19,270 nucleotides of DNA from Treponema sp. Lineage in GTDB: Bacteria > Spirochaetota > Spirochaetia > Treponematales > Breznakiellaceae. Positions within the stretch are counted from its first letter, which is position 1; every line of letters starts with the position of its first letter. Under the pieces are notes generated by a model, which was not told the origin of the DNA, did not search any database, and was given only the letters and a program-made list of their open reading frames with translations. Shown piece after piece: positions 6,642-14,358 of the stretch. Both the position numbers and the translations under genes were made by a program. The DNA lies in assembly GCA_031259035.1 (NCBI GenBank), contig JAIRLZ010000010.1, forward strand, positions 1-19,270, in the 5' to 3' direction.

Positions 6642-7982
6642 TCAGAAACTGTAGGTCAAGCCGGCCTTGACAAAACTATTTTTGTAGTACTGCCCAAATT
6701 GTCCTTTCTCATCGCCGCCGAAAATTCCGCCTGAAACCTCCACTTGAACCGCGTCTCGTGTCCAGATAATGGCGGGCATAATAAAGAAATCTTTCGCTTC
6801 CACCTCCCACAACGCGGCAAGGCGCACCTCAAGCTCATCCCGCAGGAATTTCTTTGAGAGTATCGCCGTAAGCCGTGTGGACGTTATGTCAGCGCCGGCT
6901 TCTATGTCCAGCAGGGCGTTGTCATGTATGTTATCGTGAAACAGCAGCGCTGTTTCGTTTGCCTGAAGGTTCAGATTAATTCCCCATACAAGGTCGCGGT
7001 CGAAGCCGAGCGACCATGCGAGATTCGGGTTGTACACCTCGCCGTCATCGCCGTTAAGATCGCTTGTTATGTTGGCGGCGAATTCCACCCGGACATTAAA
7101 ACCAAACAACACTTGGGCGTAATCAACGCCAATGTGGTGGTAGGGGTTATACAAAAACTCAACCTTTTCAAGCGCGGGAGGTTGAGCTAGGGCGAAAGAC
7201 ATTTTGACGGCGGGAGTCGGCAGCCTCCCGTAATAGTACTGCGCGCCTATATCTGAGGAGCCGATGGTGGCGGTGAAACGCAGCCCCGCCTGCGCGTAAT
7301 TCAGCTTTGCGGTGTCAGGCGTTACTATTTCCGGCGGCGATGGCGTCTGCAACGCCTTCATCTGCGCCGGAATCCAGCGTCCCTCGGACGCAAAACGATG
7401 CGGTTCAAAGGTGGGGACAAAAACACCTTCCAATTTGGAGAACTGCCCGAACCGCGCCGTCGCATGAACAAGCGGACGGGCGATTTTCATATTCAGCGTA
7501 TCGCTTGCATCGGTTATTTCGCTGTAATCAAGCGGATTTATCACGTCAAGGGGTCCAAAGCTGTCCGCCTTGCCCCAGGTGAGCTTGCGCAGTCCGCCCT
7601 CAATTTCAAAGACGCCGAGATAGACGCGAAGGTACGCCTCGTCAAACGTTATCAGCGAAGCGTCCGCCGCAGGCGAGGCTACATTCAGATTGATCACCGC
7701 TTCGCCAAAGGAATTGCCGGCTGAGAAATTCAGCTTGCCGGAAAAAATATCGCCGAGTCCGGTCTCCTCCAGCCCCTGTGAAAAATCATCGGCATACCCC
7801 AACAACGACGCCGAAACTTCACCGCCTATGGCGGCGCCGAAATTTCCGCCGCCGCCGCCGGTAGTCCCGCCGCTCGCCGCGTCCGCCGCGTCATCATCAC
7901 CGAAGCCGAAGCCGAAATCCTGGGCGGCCAGAGGCATGGCAAAAGCCGCCAGCAACAGCGAAAAGAAAAATGTACGGTTCAT
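6642..7982 (-). CDS. Outer-membrane beta-barrel protein, DUF1302-like
   Basis: 446 residues with a signal peptide (MNRTFFFSLLLAAFAMPLAA, cleavage before QDFGFG), many alternating hydrophobic strands and a C-terminal Phe (GLTYSF), the usual outer-membrane barrel signature. LRKLTWGKADSFGPLDVINP resembles the conserved segment of DUF1302 barrels that travel with MMPL transporters. The mature N-terminus is a low-complexity stretch: FGFGFGDDD, then Ala/Asp/Ser and a Gly run. Its ATG overlaps the previous stop as ATGA, with GGGAGG five bases upstream, so it is translationally coupled to the LolA-like gene. The role is inferred: an outer-membrane receiver or pore for the cargo of the RND exporter. 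A porin-like function cannot be excluded. Confidence 0.8.
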   Translation of the reverse strand: MNRTFFFSLLLAAFAMPLAAQDFGFGFGDDDAADAASGGTTGGGGGNFGAAIGGEVSASLLGYADDFSQGLEETGLGDIFSGKLNFSAGNSFGEAVINLNVASPAADASLITFDEAYLRVYLGVFEIEGGLRKLTWGKADSFGPLDVINPLDYSEITDASDTLNMKIARPLVHATARFGQFSKLEGVFVPTFEPHRFASEGRWIPAQMKALQTPSPPEIVTPDTAKLNYAQAGLRFTATIGSSDIGAQYYYGRLPTPAVKMSFALAQPPALEKVEFLYNPYHHIGVDYAQVLFGFNVRVEFAANITSDLNGDDGEVYNPNLAWSLGFDRDLVWGINLNLQANETALLFHDNIHDNALLDIEAGADITSTRLTAILSKKFLRDELEVRLAALWEVEAKDFFIMPAIIWTRDAVQVEVSGGIFGGDEKGQFGQYYKNSFVKAGLTYSF

Positions 7983-8755
7983 CGCGCCCTCCCCGTTTCA
8001 AGATACGCCGTTGTAAAGACGGCTTCCGGTATCGGATCGTCATACTTGACGATTTCCATGTAAATAGTGGTGGAAGTCCCGGCCGCTATGGTTGACACTT
8101 TTGTCTGCATGGCGGTGAGCCGCCCCTGGACGTCCTTATACTCGGAGTTTTCCATCGCTTTGAGCAACGCGCCGCGGCGGTCGTACAATTCGCTCTTATA
8201 TAAAAGGAGTTTGCTTTTATCTATCCATGAGATTGTTTTGGAATATTGATACGAATTGTCTTTGGAAACAGACTGAATGACATAACACGCCGCGCCGTTT
8301 ACCGTTTCCTCGCGCAAAAGCGTGTGGGTGTCCAGACTTGTGTCGCGGCTCAAGGAAGATATGTCGTCATACGAAAAGTCCGTTCCCATAAAGCTGCCGC
8401 CGCTTTCAGACGCGGCGATGCGGCGGACTTTCCCCAGACTCGGCAAGTATATCCAACGGTCTGACCCGCCGGAGGCGTTGTCCATAGTCAGGAAACGGGT
8501 TCCCGCCACATTCGCGGGCCGCTGGAACACGATGACCGCGCGGGTGTTTCCCTGGGCGTCGTCTTTGGAATACTGGTCAATGAGGCGCTCCGTGGTTGAT
8601 CCGTTCTTGGCGGTGATCACCATACGGGAACGGGTGGACATAGAGGCGCTTGTGATGCGGTTGCGCGCCGCATCCACAATGGAAGCCGCGTCTTGGGCGT
8701 TCACCACAAAGACGCCCGCCAGCAAAAAAGCCATACACATCATAAATTTTTTCAT
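7979..8755 (-). CDS. LolA-like periplasmic protein (outer membrane lipoprotein-sorting family)
   Basis: 258 residues with a cleavable signal peptide (MKKFMMCMAFLLAGVFVVNA before QD) and no lipobox Cys. The body (RMVITAKNGS near 44, VFQRPANVAGTRFL, WIYLPSLGKVRRI, FMGTDFSYDDIS) follows the pattern of LolA-like proteins annotated as outer membrane lipoprotein-sorting proteins, frequent partners of MMPL exporters. By family it should have an open beta-barrel groove for acyl chains and carry a lipid through the periplasm. ATG 8755 follows TAGGAG by eight bases, 32 bases after the exporter stop; the stop overlaps the start of the barrel gene. Confidence 0.85.
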   Translation of the reverse strand: MKKFMMCMAFLLAGVFVVNAQDAASIVDAARNRITSASMSTRSRMVITAKNGSTTERLIDQYSKDDAQGNTRAVIVFQRPANVAGTRFLTMDNASGGSDRWIYLPSLGKVRRIAASESGGSFMGTDFSYDDISSLSRDTSLDTHTLLREETVNGAACYVIQSVSKDNSYQYSKTISWIDKSKLLLYKSELYDRRGALLKAMENSEYKDVQGRLTAMQTKVSTIAAGTSTTIYMEIVKYDDPIPEAVFTTAYLETGRAR

Positions 8756-8787
8756 GCTTTACACTCCTAATAACCTTACATCATATA

Positions 8788-11562
8788 TCAACGCGACGCG
8801 CTGACGTTTGCTCCGTAGATAAATTTTGGCTTTACCGTTATAAGCAACACGGGAATAACCGTAAGGCTTACAACTGCCGTTATCGCCATGCTCAACGCGA
8901 CAAGCACACCAAGCTCAGACAGTATTTTGAACTGGGAGAGGGAAAGAGCGGCGAACCCCGCGCCCACAGATACGGCGTTAATCAGTATCGCCTTGCCGCA
9001 GCCGGTGAAGGTGCGGCGAAGAAAATCATTGCCGGAACTATGATCGGTCTGATATTCCCGCTTGAAGAACTCAATGAAATGAATCGTGTAATCGATGCCG
9101 ATGCCCACGGCGAGGCTCGCTATAAGCGCGGTGCCGATATTGAGTTTTATGCCCAAAAAGCCCATCACCGCGAAATTGCCCAGTATCGCGATAGAAAGCG
9201 GAACCGCCCCGATAAACCCCGCGCTGATTGAACGGTTGGACAACGCGACAATAAGAAACACCATCAGCACGGAAATGACAAGGGAGGTGATTTGGGAGCC
9301 CACAATAAGGTCGGCCACCGCGCCCTCCATCATCGCGCCCCCGCTGATCTTCACCCGCACGGTTTTGGGAAAATTCACGTCAATATAGTTTTTAATCGTA
9401 TTGATCGTTCTTTTGGTATCGTTGTTTCCGGTTGTGCGAAGCTGGATGGTCATTTTTATCGCGGTTGGCTCAAGCGGGTCGTTTGAATAGTCAAAGCTGT
9501 CATCGCCGGAAAGCAACACCAGATAGTTTGAAATAAGCTGTTGCAACTCTTCCGGCGTGTTTTTCCCGTACCGTTCAGGCGAGGAGGGGATTTCGTAGTA
9601 CGCAAACCCGTTGTAATTGGTGAGCCGCTCCACTTCGCGGATGAGATCGTTGCCGCTCATAGTGAAGGATTTCCCTGAAGCCGCGTCAAGTATGGCGATA
9701 ATATCCGCGGCGCTGTATTGTTCCATGCGGGCGCTGGAAGCGCCGGCGTCCGCTGCGGCTTCCAAGGGTTCCTCTTCCGGCTCGCCAAACCCGAACCCGC
9801 TTTCATCGTCCGCCGCGCCAAACCCGAAATCGCTTTCACCGCCAAATCCGAACCCGCTTTCATCGTCCGGCTCGTCAAACCCGAAATCGTTTTCGCCGCC
9901 AAATCCAAAGTCATCTTCGCCGCCAAACCCGAAATCGTCCGCCGCGCCCTGCGCCGCGCCCTCCGCGCCGCTGACCGGACGCCGCAAGCCGTCGGGACTT
10001 TCGTCAACATTGAACACCTGATTGACGCGCTTTATTATATCCGTAAATCCCATCACCTTGCCCACTTCGGGGACACGCTCCATAAGATAGACGGAAAGAT
10101 TGTCAACGGCGCGTAACACCGCCGGATCAAGCAAGATTTCGCTGGAGTCCGCTTCCACAAGAATCGTCAAGTCGCGGGACCCGCCGAAATATTCCCGTAT
10201 AAACCAGTCTGAACGGCTTATGTCCGTATCGTTCTTAAAAAACTCGATGGTGCTGTTGTCAACAACAAGTTTTGAAAGTCCGTATCCCGAAACGGCGACC
10301 GCGATTATGGCGGCGCCCATCACCAAAAACCGCCGCTTGGCGATGGAGATAAAGAGGTTTCCTATCGCGTTGTTTACGGCATCGCGGGCGATGCCAGCGC
10401 CGTCACTTTTTTTCGCGCGCCTCTGGGCGTCTTTCAGGACGCGGGGGCCGCGGATGAGCAGCAGCGCGGGAATAAGCGTCACCGCCACAATAAAAGAAGC
10501 CGCCACGCCGAAACTGGAAAAAAAGCCGAAATCACGTATCGGAATAATGGGGGTGAAACAAAAAGATACAAAACCGGCGAAGGTGGTGAGCGCCGCGAGA
10601 AACACCGGTTTTATGAGCTTTCGCATCAGCGCGTATACCAGAGCGCGGTGTTCGTCACCGCTTAATGGCCGGTTTTGCGTGTCTTCCATATAGTGAGTCA
10701 CCACATGAATCCCGTAGGCGCTCCCAACGGCGATGAGTATCACCGGCAAAACTGTGGAAAGAATGGTAAGTTTTATCCCGAAAAGCGGCATGGCCCCGAT
10801 TATCCATATAACCGCGACTATCACGGTAAGGAGCGGGAGCGCTACAAAGGTGAAGCGCCTGAAAGAAAAGAAAAGAACCGCCAAAACCACCAGCGCGGCG
10901 AGCGGGATCAGCGCCACGAGATCTGTTCCCATCGATTCGTTTATGGTCGCGCTGATAACCGGCAGTCCCGTTACATACACTTCGGCAAAACCGGCGAACA
11001 TTTCTTTCGCCGTTTCGCGTATGTCCACAAGCGTTGCGACAACTTCGGGAAGCCCGACGTCTTCGGTTTCCACGTCAAGAATGACAATGATCTGGGTGGC
11101 CGAAAGGTTGTCCGAGACAAGCGTGCCGCGATACAAATCCCAGGACGCGATGCGCCGCTTCAACTCGGTGATTTCTTCCTGAGTTCCCGCGAAGTTTTCC
11201 GGCGTCAAATCGGTGACGATGATGCTGTCGGCGTCGCCGGTTATGTATTGCGTGGACATAATCGAATTGACGCTTTTCACGAATTCAACGGTCTCTATGG
11301 CTTGGCTGTATTCCCGAATGCGTTCAAGAAACGCCGGCTCGAACACCGTGCCGTAGGGGCGCTCCAGCCCCACTAGGATCATCACCGAAGATCCAAAGGT
11401 TTCTTCAATGTAATCCGCAATAACGCGAACTTCGTTTTCCTTTGGAATGAATTTCGTGTTGTTGTTGTCCAATTCCGCTCGCGGAAGTTGAGCCGCGAAA
11501 AATGCCGTGATCGCCGCGACAACGGCGACTATGACAAGCGGGCGCCCATACAATCGCTCCAT
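8788..11562 (-). CDS. MMPL/RND-superfamily exporter
   Basis: About 924 residues with the duplicated RND layout: one membrane segment (8-27), a large periplasmic loop, five segments (about 223-420), then the same again (about 455, loop to about 750, five more). The second half has GIGIDYTIHFIEFF near 819, with the Asp-Tyr pair used for proton coupling in MMPL proteins; the first half has GSAYGIHVVTHY near 281, without the Asp. Residues 542-594 in the second periplasmic loop are an acidic FGFG repeat. The open frame runs upstream to 11880, overlapping the divergent regulator, so that start is rejected. ATG 11562 (MERLYGRPL) follows AGGAG and AAAGGG; ATG 11580 is the alternative but lacks a ribosome site. 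It is first in an operon with the LolA-like and barrel genes; lipid export is inferred. Confidence 0.9.
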   Translation of the reverse strand: MERLYGRPLVIVAVVAAITAFFAAQLPRAELDNNNTKFIPKENEVRVIADYIEETFGSSVMILVGLERPYGTVFEPAFLERIREYSQAIETVEFVKSVNSIMSTQYITGDADSIIVTDLTPENFAGTQEEITELKRRIASWDLYRGTLVSDNLSATQIIVILDVETEDVGLPEVVATLVDIRETAKEMFAGFAEVYVTGLPVISATINESMGTDLVALIPLAALVVLAVLFFSFRRFTFVALPLLTVIVAVIWIIGAMPLFGIKLTILSTVLPVILIAVGSAYGIHVVTHYMEDTQNRPLSGDEHRALVYALMRKLIKPVFLAALTTFAGFVSFCFTPIIPIRDFGFFSSFGVAASFIVAVTLIPALLLIRGPRVLKDAQRRAKKSDGAGIARDAVNNAIGNLFISIAKRRFLVMGAAIIAVAVSGYGLSKLVVDNSTIEFFKNDTDISRSDWFIREYFGGSRDLTILVEADSSEILLDPAVLRAVDNLSVYLMERVPEVGKVMGFTDIIKRVNQVFNVDESPDGLRRPVSGAEGAAQGAADDFGFGGEDDFGFGGENDFGFDEPDDESGFGFGGESDFGFGAADDESGFGFGEPEEEPLEAAADAGASSARMEQYSAADIIAILDAASGKSFTMSGNDLIREVERLTNYNGFAYYEIPSSPERYGKNTPEELQQLISNYLVLLSGDDSFDYSNDPLEPTAIKMTIQLRTTGNNDTKRTINTIKNYIDVNFPKTVRVKISGGAMMEGAVADLIVGSQITSLVISVLMVFLIVALSNRSISAGFIGAVPLSIAILGNFAVMGFLGIKLNIGTALIASLAVGIGIDYTIHFIEFFKREYQTDHSSGNDFLRRTFTGCGKAILINAVSVGAGFAALSLSQFKILSELGVLVALSMAITAVVSLTVIPVLLITVKPKFIYGANVSASR
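9780..9939 (-). repeat. Coding repeat for an acidic FGFG segment in the exporter
   Basis: Six degenerate in-frame units encode DFGFGG, DFGFGG, DFGFDE, GFGFGG, DFGFGA and GFGFGE with acidic spacers, including DDESGFGFG twice, at residues ~542-594. Similar DNA blocks (CCGAAATCG and CCGAACCCGC) recur, suggesting growth by slippage or unequal exchange. The segment is predicted to be disordered and periplasmic. Confidence 0.85.
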
Positions 11563-11711
11563 GTTCCCTTTACTCCTCATAAAAAGCGCCATTGCCACCG
11601 GCGGGCATACCGCTTGTTCCTTGATTTTCTTTACTAGAATACATATAATGAAGATAAAAAGCAACAACACGTTGCGTATGCTATGGCGTGAATTGAACAT
11701 TATCATGCGTT

Positions 11712-11729
11712 TTGTCCAGTTCTGGACAA
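11712..11729. promoter_or_regulatory. Palindromic operator between tetR-family gene and exporter operon
   Basis: TTGTCCAG-TT-CTGGACAA is an 18-base inverted repeat with 8-bp exact arms, the size and symmetry of TetR-family operators. It lies 27 bases before the regulator start and 150 bases before the exporter start. On the minus strand TTGTCC could be a -35 box for the exporter, with TGATAA 18 bases on as a poor -10. Binding by the adjacent regulator, with autoregulation, is inferred. Confidence 0.65.
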
Positions 11730-11755
11730 TTCTTGGCAAACTATAGGGAGGATTG

Positions 11756-12370
11756 GTGAAAGAGATGGAAGCCGCGGCGGCCGGCGTTGTAAAAGAGGGC
11801 CGCAAGGCGCGGTATACCAAGAAGGCGTTGCGGGACAGCCTTATAGAACTGATGAAGTCAAAATCAATTATACGCATCACGATTAAAGAGATATGCGATC
11901 TCGCCGATATAAGCCGGTCGACATTTTACGCGCATTATCACAACCAGTACGATCTTCTTAAACAAATAGAAGAAGGAACCATCGCGTATTTTGAAGATAT
12001 ACTCAAAAAATTTGACAAAAAGCGCAGCGCGCGTGAACTCATCCAAATGGTTGAAGAAATCGTGCGCAACATCGCCGACAACAGCAATTCGATTCAGGCG
12101 CTGCTCAGCGAAAACGGCGACATCAATTTTCAGGAGCGGTTTTTCCGCCGGTTCACCAGCAAGACGTATCTGGTGAATTATTTTATTGACCCGTCGTTCG
12201 ATGATGTTCCGGGAATAGGGAAATATTATTTGGCGTACGTCGTCAATGGCTCCATCGCGCTGGTGCAGCGTTGGCTCAAAAACAATATGGACATCCCTGT
12301 TCCCAAGCTGGCGAAAATGCTGGTGCAGTTGTCTCCGGCGGCGCGCAAGGCGGCGAATGGCGGCGCGTAA
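11756..12370 (+). CDS. TetR/AcrR-family transcriptional regulator
   Basis: About 204 residues. The N-terminal HTH is clear: TKKALRDSLIELMKSKS, then ITIKEICDLADISRSTFYAH with the recognition helix SRSTFYAHY near 53-62. The C-terminal ligand domain (AYVVNGSIALVQRWLKNNMD near 165-185) resembles the TetR_C_8-type group. GTG 11756 lies four bases after AGGGAGG; an ATG at 11765 is possible but further than usual, and TTG 11753 is too close. It is transcribed away from the MMPL-LolA-barrel operon across a 193-base gap containing a good operator, so it is the likely local repressor. The ligand is unknown. Confidence 0.9.
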   Translation: MKEMEAAAAGVVKEGRKARYTKKALRDSLIELMKSKSIIRITIKEICDLADISRSTFYAHYHNQYDLLKQIEEGTIAYFEDILKKFDKKRSARELIQMVEEIVRNIADNSNSIQALLSENGDINFQERFFRRFTSKTYLVNYFIDPSFDDVPGIGKYYLAYVVNGSIALVQRWLKNNMDIPVPKLAKMLVQLSPAARKAANGGA

Positions 12371-12463
12371 ACAATACGGTATGCGAAATGGGGCGCAATA
12401 ACTGAAATTTATGACAAAAGATACATATGATAGCATGTATGACGTTTGAATGGGATGAAAATG

Positions 12464-13978
12464 AACCTCCCCGCCGCAGAGGGCTAAACTTGACCCACAG
12501 AATATTCTCATTTGTGGCATACTCCCTGAAAAGCCAGGAAGTCTGGGAGGGGAATATGGCGCGGGGGACAAGTTTTAACATGGAAGAAGAATTTGCGGGG
12601 CTGGATTTTCATTCCGTCCGGCTGGAAGAACGGTTTGTCAGGACCATGGAAACCTTGATGCGGCAGCCGGAGGCGTCAATCTGGGAGGCGAGCGAAAACA
12701 GGGCGGAAGCCTCGGACTAAAGTCCGCGGCGATCTACCGGATGCCGGGGAATGAACGGTTTGACCGGGAGGAGACCGTCCGGGCGCGCCGGGAAGCGGCG
12801 ATGCGGCGGATGGCGGAACGATTCTGGCGGCGCGGGACGCCGCGGGGGCGAGCCGCGACACCCGCCTGAAGACGGAGGGGATGGGGCGTGCCAGCGATAA
12901 AACCCTGGGGGTCGATATCCATAGCCGCATGGCGGCGACCCGCGACGGGCTGGTTGCGGGGGTCTTGGGCCAATCAAGTTGTAACCGGGAAGAAGCCAAA
13001 GACGGATCGGCTGGCCATGAGGGCGAGAAGGCGCGCCCGATAGAGGAGAAAGGGCGTTTTCGGCGGCTGGAAGCGTTGGAGCGGAGTACGGCGGATATGC
13101 CCCGCGGGGTCAAGGTGGCAACGGTTTGCGACCGGGAAGGGGATGTGTATGAATTATTTGCCAAAGCCGGGTCGTTGCGTGAGCCGGCGCTTATCAGGAT
13201 AGTCCAGAGCCGGATGACCATAGGGAGCAAGCGGATGCCGGATGGGATGCGGAAGAAACGATGCCAGGGGAGGGTTGAGGCGAGGCTGCCCCGGGACAGC
13301 CGGAGCGGGAGGCGGTATCGCGGATGCGGTGCGCGTCATATTCAGTGAAACGGCCCCATATTCTCAATCCGGTTGAAACCCTGCCTGACGCGATTGATTT
13401 GCGGGTTATCTATGTGAAGGAAGAAAGTCCGTCCAGGGGGAAAGAGCCGATAGAATGGTTGCGGAAACTTCGTTTCCGATGGCGGCCGGTGAACCGGTGA
13501 ATACGCGGGAAGAAGCGCATGAGCGTGTCGGCTGTTATATGCGGAGGCGGAAGACAGGGCGGTTTCATCGCGCGCTTAAGAGCGGGCGCGCCATTGGGAA
13601 GTCGCGGGAGCGGAGCGTGGACAAAACGACGGCGCTTATCCTGACGCGATCGAGCATCGCGGCAATGACAGTGAACATGACGTATGCGGCGCGGCTTATG
13701 CCGGAGGCGCCCTGTTCTGTTCTTTTGGGGGAAGAGGAGTGGAAACTGCCGTATCGCGCGGCGAACAAGGCCAGGAAAGAACCAAAGAAGCCGTATGCGA
13801 TAAAAGAAGCGGTGGATTGCCTGGGAAGGCTGGGGGGACTGAAACGGGCGCCGAGTGACGGACCGCCTGGAGTGAAGACAATTTGGATAGGGCTGATGAA
13901 GTTATATATTCTGCTGGCGTACCGGGAGCATCTCGCGTGATTCTGTGGGTCAAGTTTAGCTTAAAGGACGGGGAGGTT
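12464..13978 (+). mobile_element. IS4-family (IS50/Tn5-like) insertion sequence, inactive
   Basis: The core ends are exact inverted repeats of 21 bp (12483-12503 and 13940-13960, starting GCTAAACTTGACCC on the left). The similarity extends outward through an imperfect 8-9 base spacer to AACCTCCCCG (12464-12473) and CGGGGAGGTT (13969-13978), so the full imperfect ends are ~40 bp. Between them lies one broken transposase gene. No identical flanking target duplication is obvious. A third, solitary end occurs at 207-243. Confidence 0.82.
12556..13940 (+). pseudogene. IS4-family transposase with several frameshifts
   Basis: The start is ATG 12556, shortly after GGGAGGGG. The N-terminal segment (EEFAGLDFHSVRLEERFVRT) is the Tn5-type DNA-binding domain. 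Homology then hops between frames: AAIYRMPGNERF after a shift near 12718, ARDAAGASRDTRLKTEGMG after another near 12840, VCDREGDVYELF near 13120-13160, LRVIYVKEE and KEPIEWLRKL after a shift near 13300-13345, and EEAHERVGCYMRRR onward after one near 13470. The C-terminus ends with PGVKTIWIGLMKLY, typical of the family. The first two catalytic Asp regions are recognisable. The YREK-type motif (R-x2-E-x-FH) reads RKTGRFH, so the catalytic Glu is Gly. The protein cannot be functional as read. Confidence 0.85.
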
Positions 13979-14090
13979 TATTGGAACAAGCTCATTTATT
14001 TTTCAAGAAAATGAGCCTCCGCACGGCAAGCGCGAATAGAAGATTCGGCGGGCTATTAAACCAGACTCTGCGAATAAAAAATCAAAACTT

Positions 14091-14129
14091 AGGCTGTTCG
14101 CAAACGCGAACCGCGTTTGCGAACAGCCT
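14091..14129. repeat. Perfect 18-bp hairpin
   Basis: AGGCTGTTCGCAAACGCG (14091-14108) is the exact reverse complement of 14112-14129, with a three-base loop AAC. The outer AGGCTGTT resembles the outer arm of the hairpin at 925-970. Exact pairing over 18 bp suggests selection or recent origin. There is no U-run on either side. Confidence 0.8.
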
Positions 14130-14198
14130 CAACAAACCAACACATGACAACTGACGCGCAACGCCCGCCCCCAACGCTCGCCAAAAGAATATATCGGA

Positions 14199-14231
14199 CT
14201 TGTTTAACAAGCCGGTTGGTTGTTAAACAAG
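14199..14231. repeat. Hairpin of the GGTTGG family, copy C
   Basis: CTTGTTTAACAA (14199-14210) pairs exactly with TTGTTAAACAAG (14220-14231); the loop is GCCGGTTGG. The upstream ATATCGGACTTGTTT matches the flank of copy B (TATATTGGACTTGTTT). Confidence 0.75.
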
Positions 14232-14293
14232 CGACTCTATTCTTACTGTCTGGCAAATTGAAGGCAATGCCATCGCAAGAAATAGTGACAACG

Positions 14294-14358
14294 ACAACCT
14301 ACAATTTAACGGCGTCCGCGAGCCGCGTCCGCCGTTCAGCATCGCCTGTAACGGTTGT
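14294..14358. repeat. Nested inverted repeats downstream of ydbC
   Basis: The inner arms AACGGCG (14308-14314) and CGCCGTT (14330-14336) lie inside outer arms ACAACC (14294-14299) and GGTTGT (14353-14358), with unequal spacers of 8 and 16 bases. It directly abuts the ydbC stop. It may serve as the ydbC transcript end. The two-tier shape recalls integron attC sites, but the core-site consensus is not met. Confidence 0.4.

Larger units (their letters stand above)
13979..14358. other. Non-coding gap with hairpins between IS and ydbC
   Basis: No gene is supported; one 81-codon plus-strand frame lacks a ribosome site or recognisable product. The stretch contains the 18-bp hairpin at 14091-14129, GGTTGG-family copy C at 14199-14231 and a nested hairpin at 14294-14358, each listed separately. 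GCTCATTT/AAATGAGC near 13990-14016 is a further weak stem. Confidence 0.6.

Noticed and set aside
11563..11880. 106-residue N-terminal extension of the MMPL exporter
   Set aside because: It would overlap the divergent regulator and its operator and adds an extra hydrophobic segment not seen in the family; ATG 11562 has a ribosome site.
11864..12571. 235-codon minus-strand frame opposite the TetR-family gene
   Set aside because: The plus-strand frame has a clear HTH and regulator length; the opposite frame resembles nothing and continues into the IS end.
14091..14358. CRISPR-like or integron cassette array
   Set aside because: The hairpins are not equally spaced direct repeats, and no cas genes, integrase or second attC-like site is present in the window.
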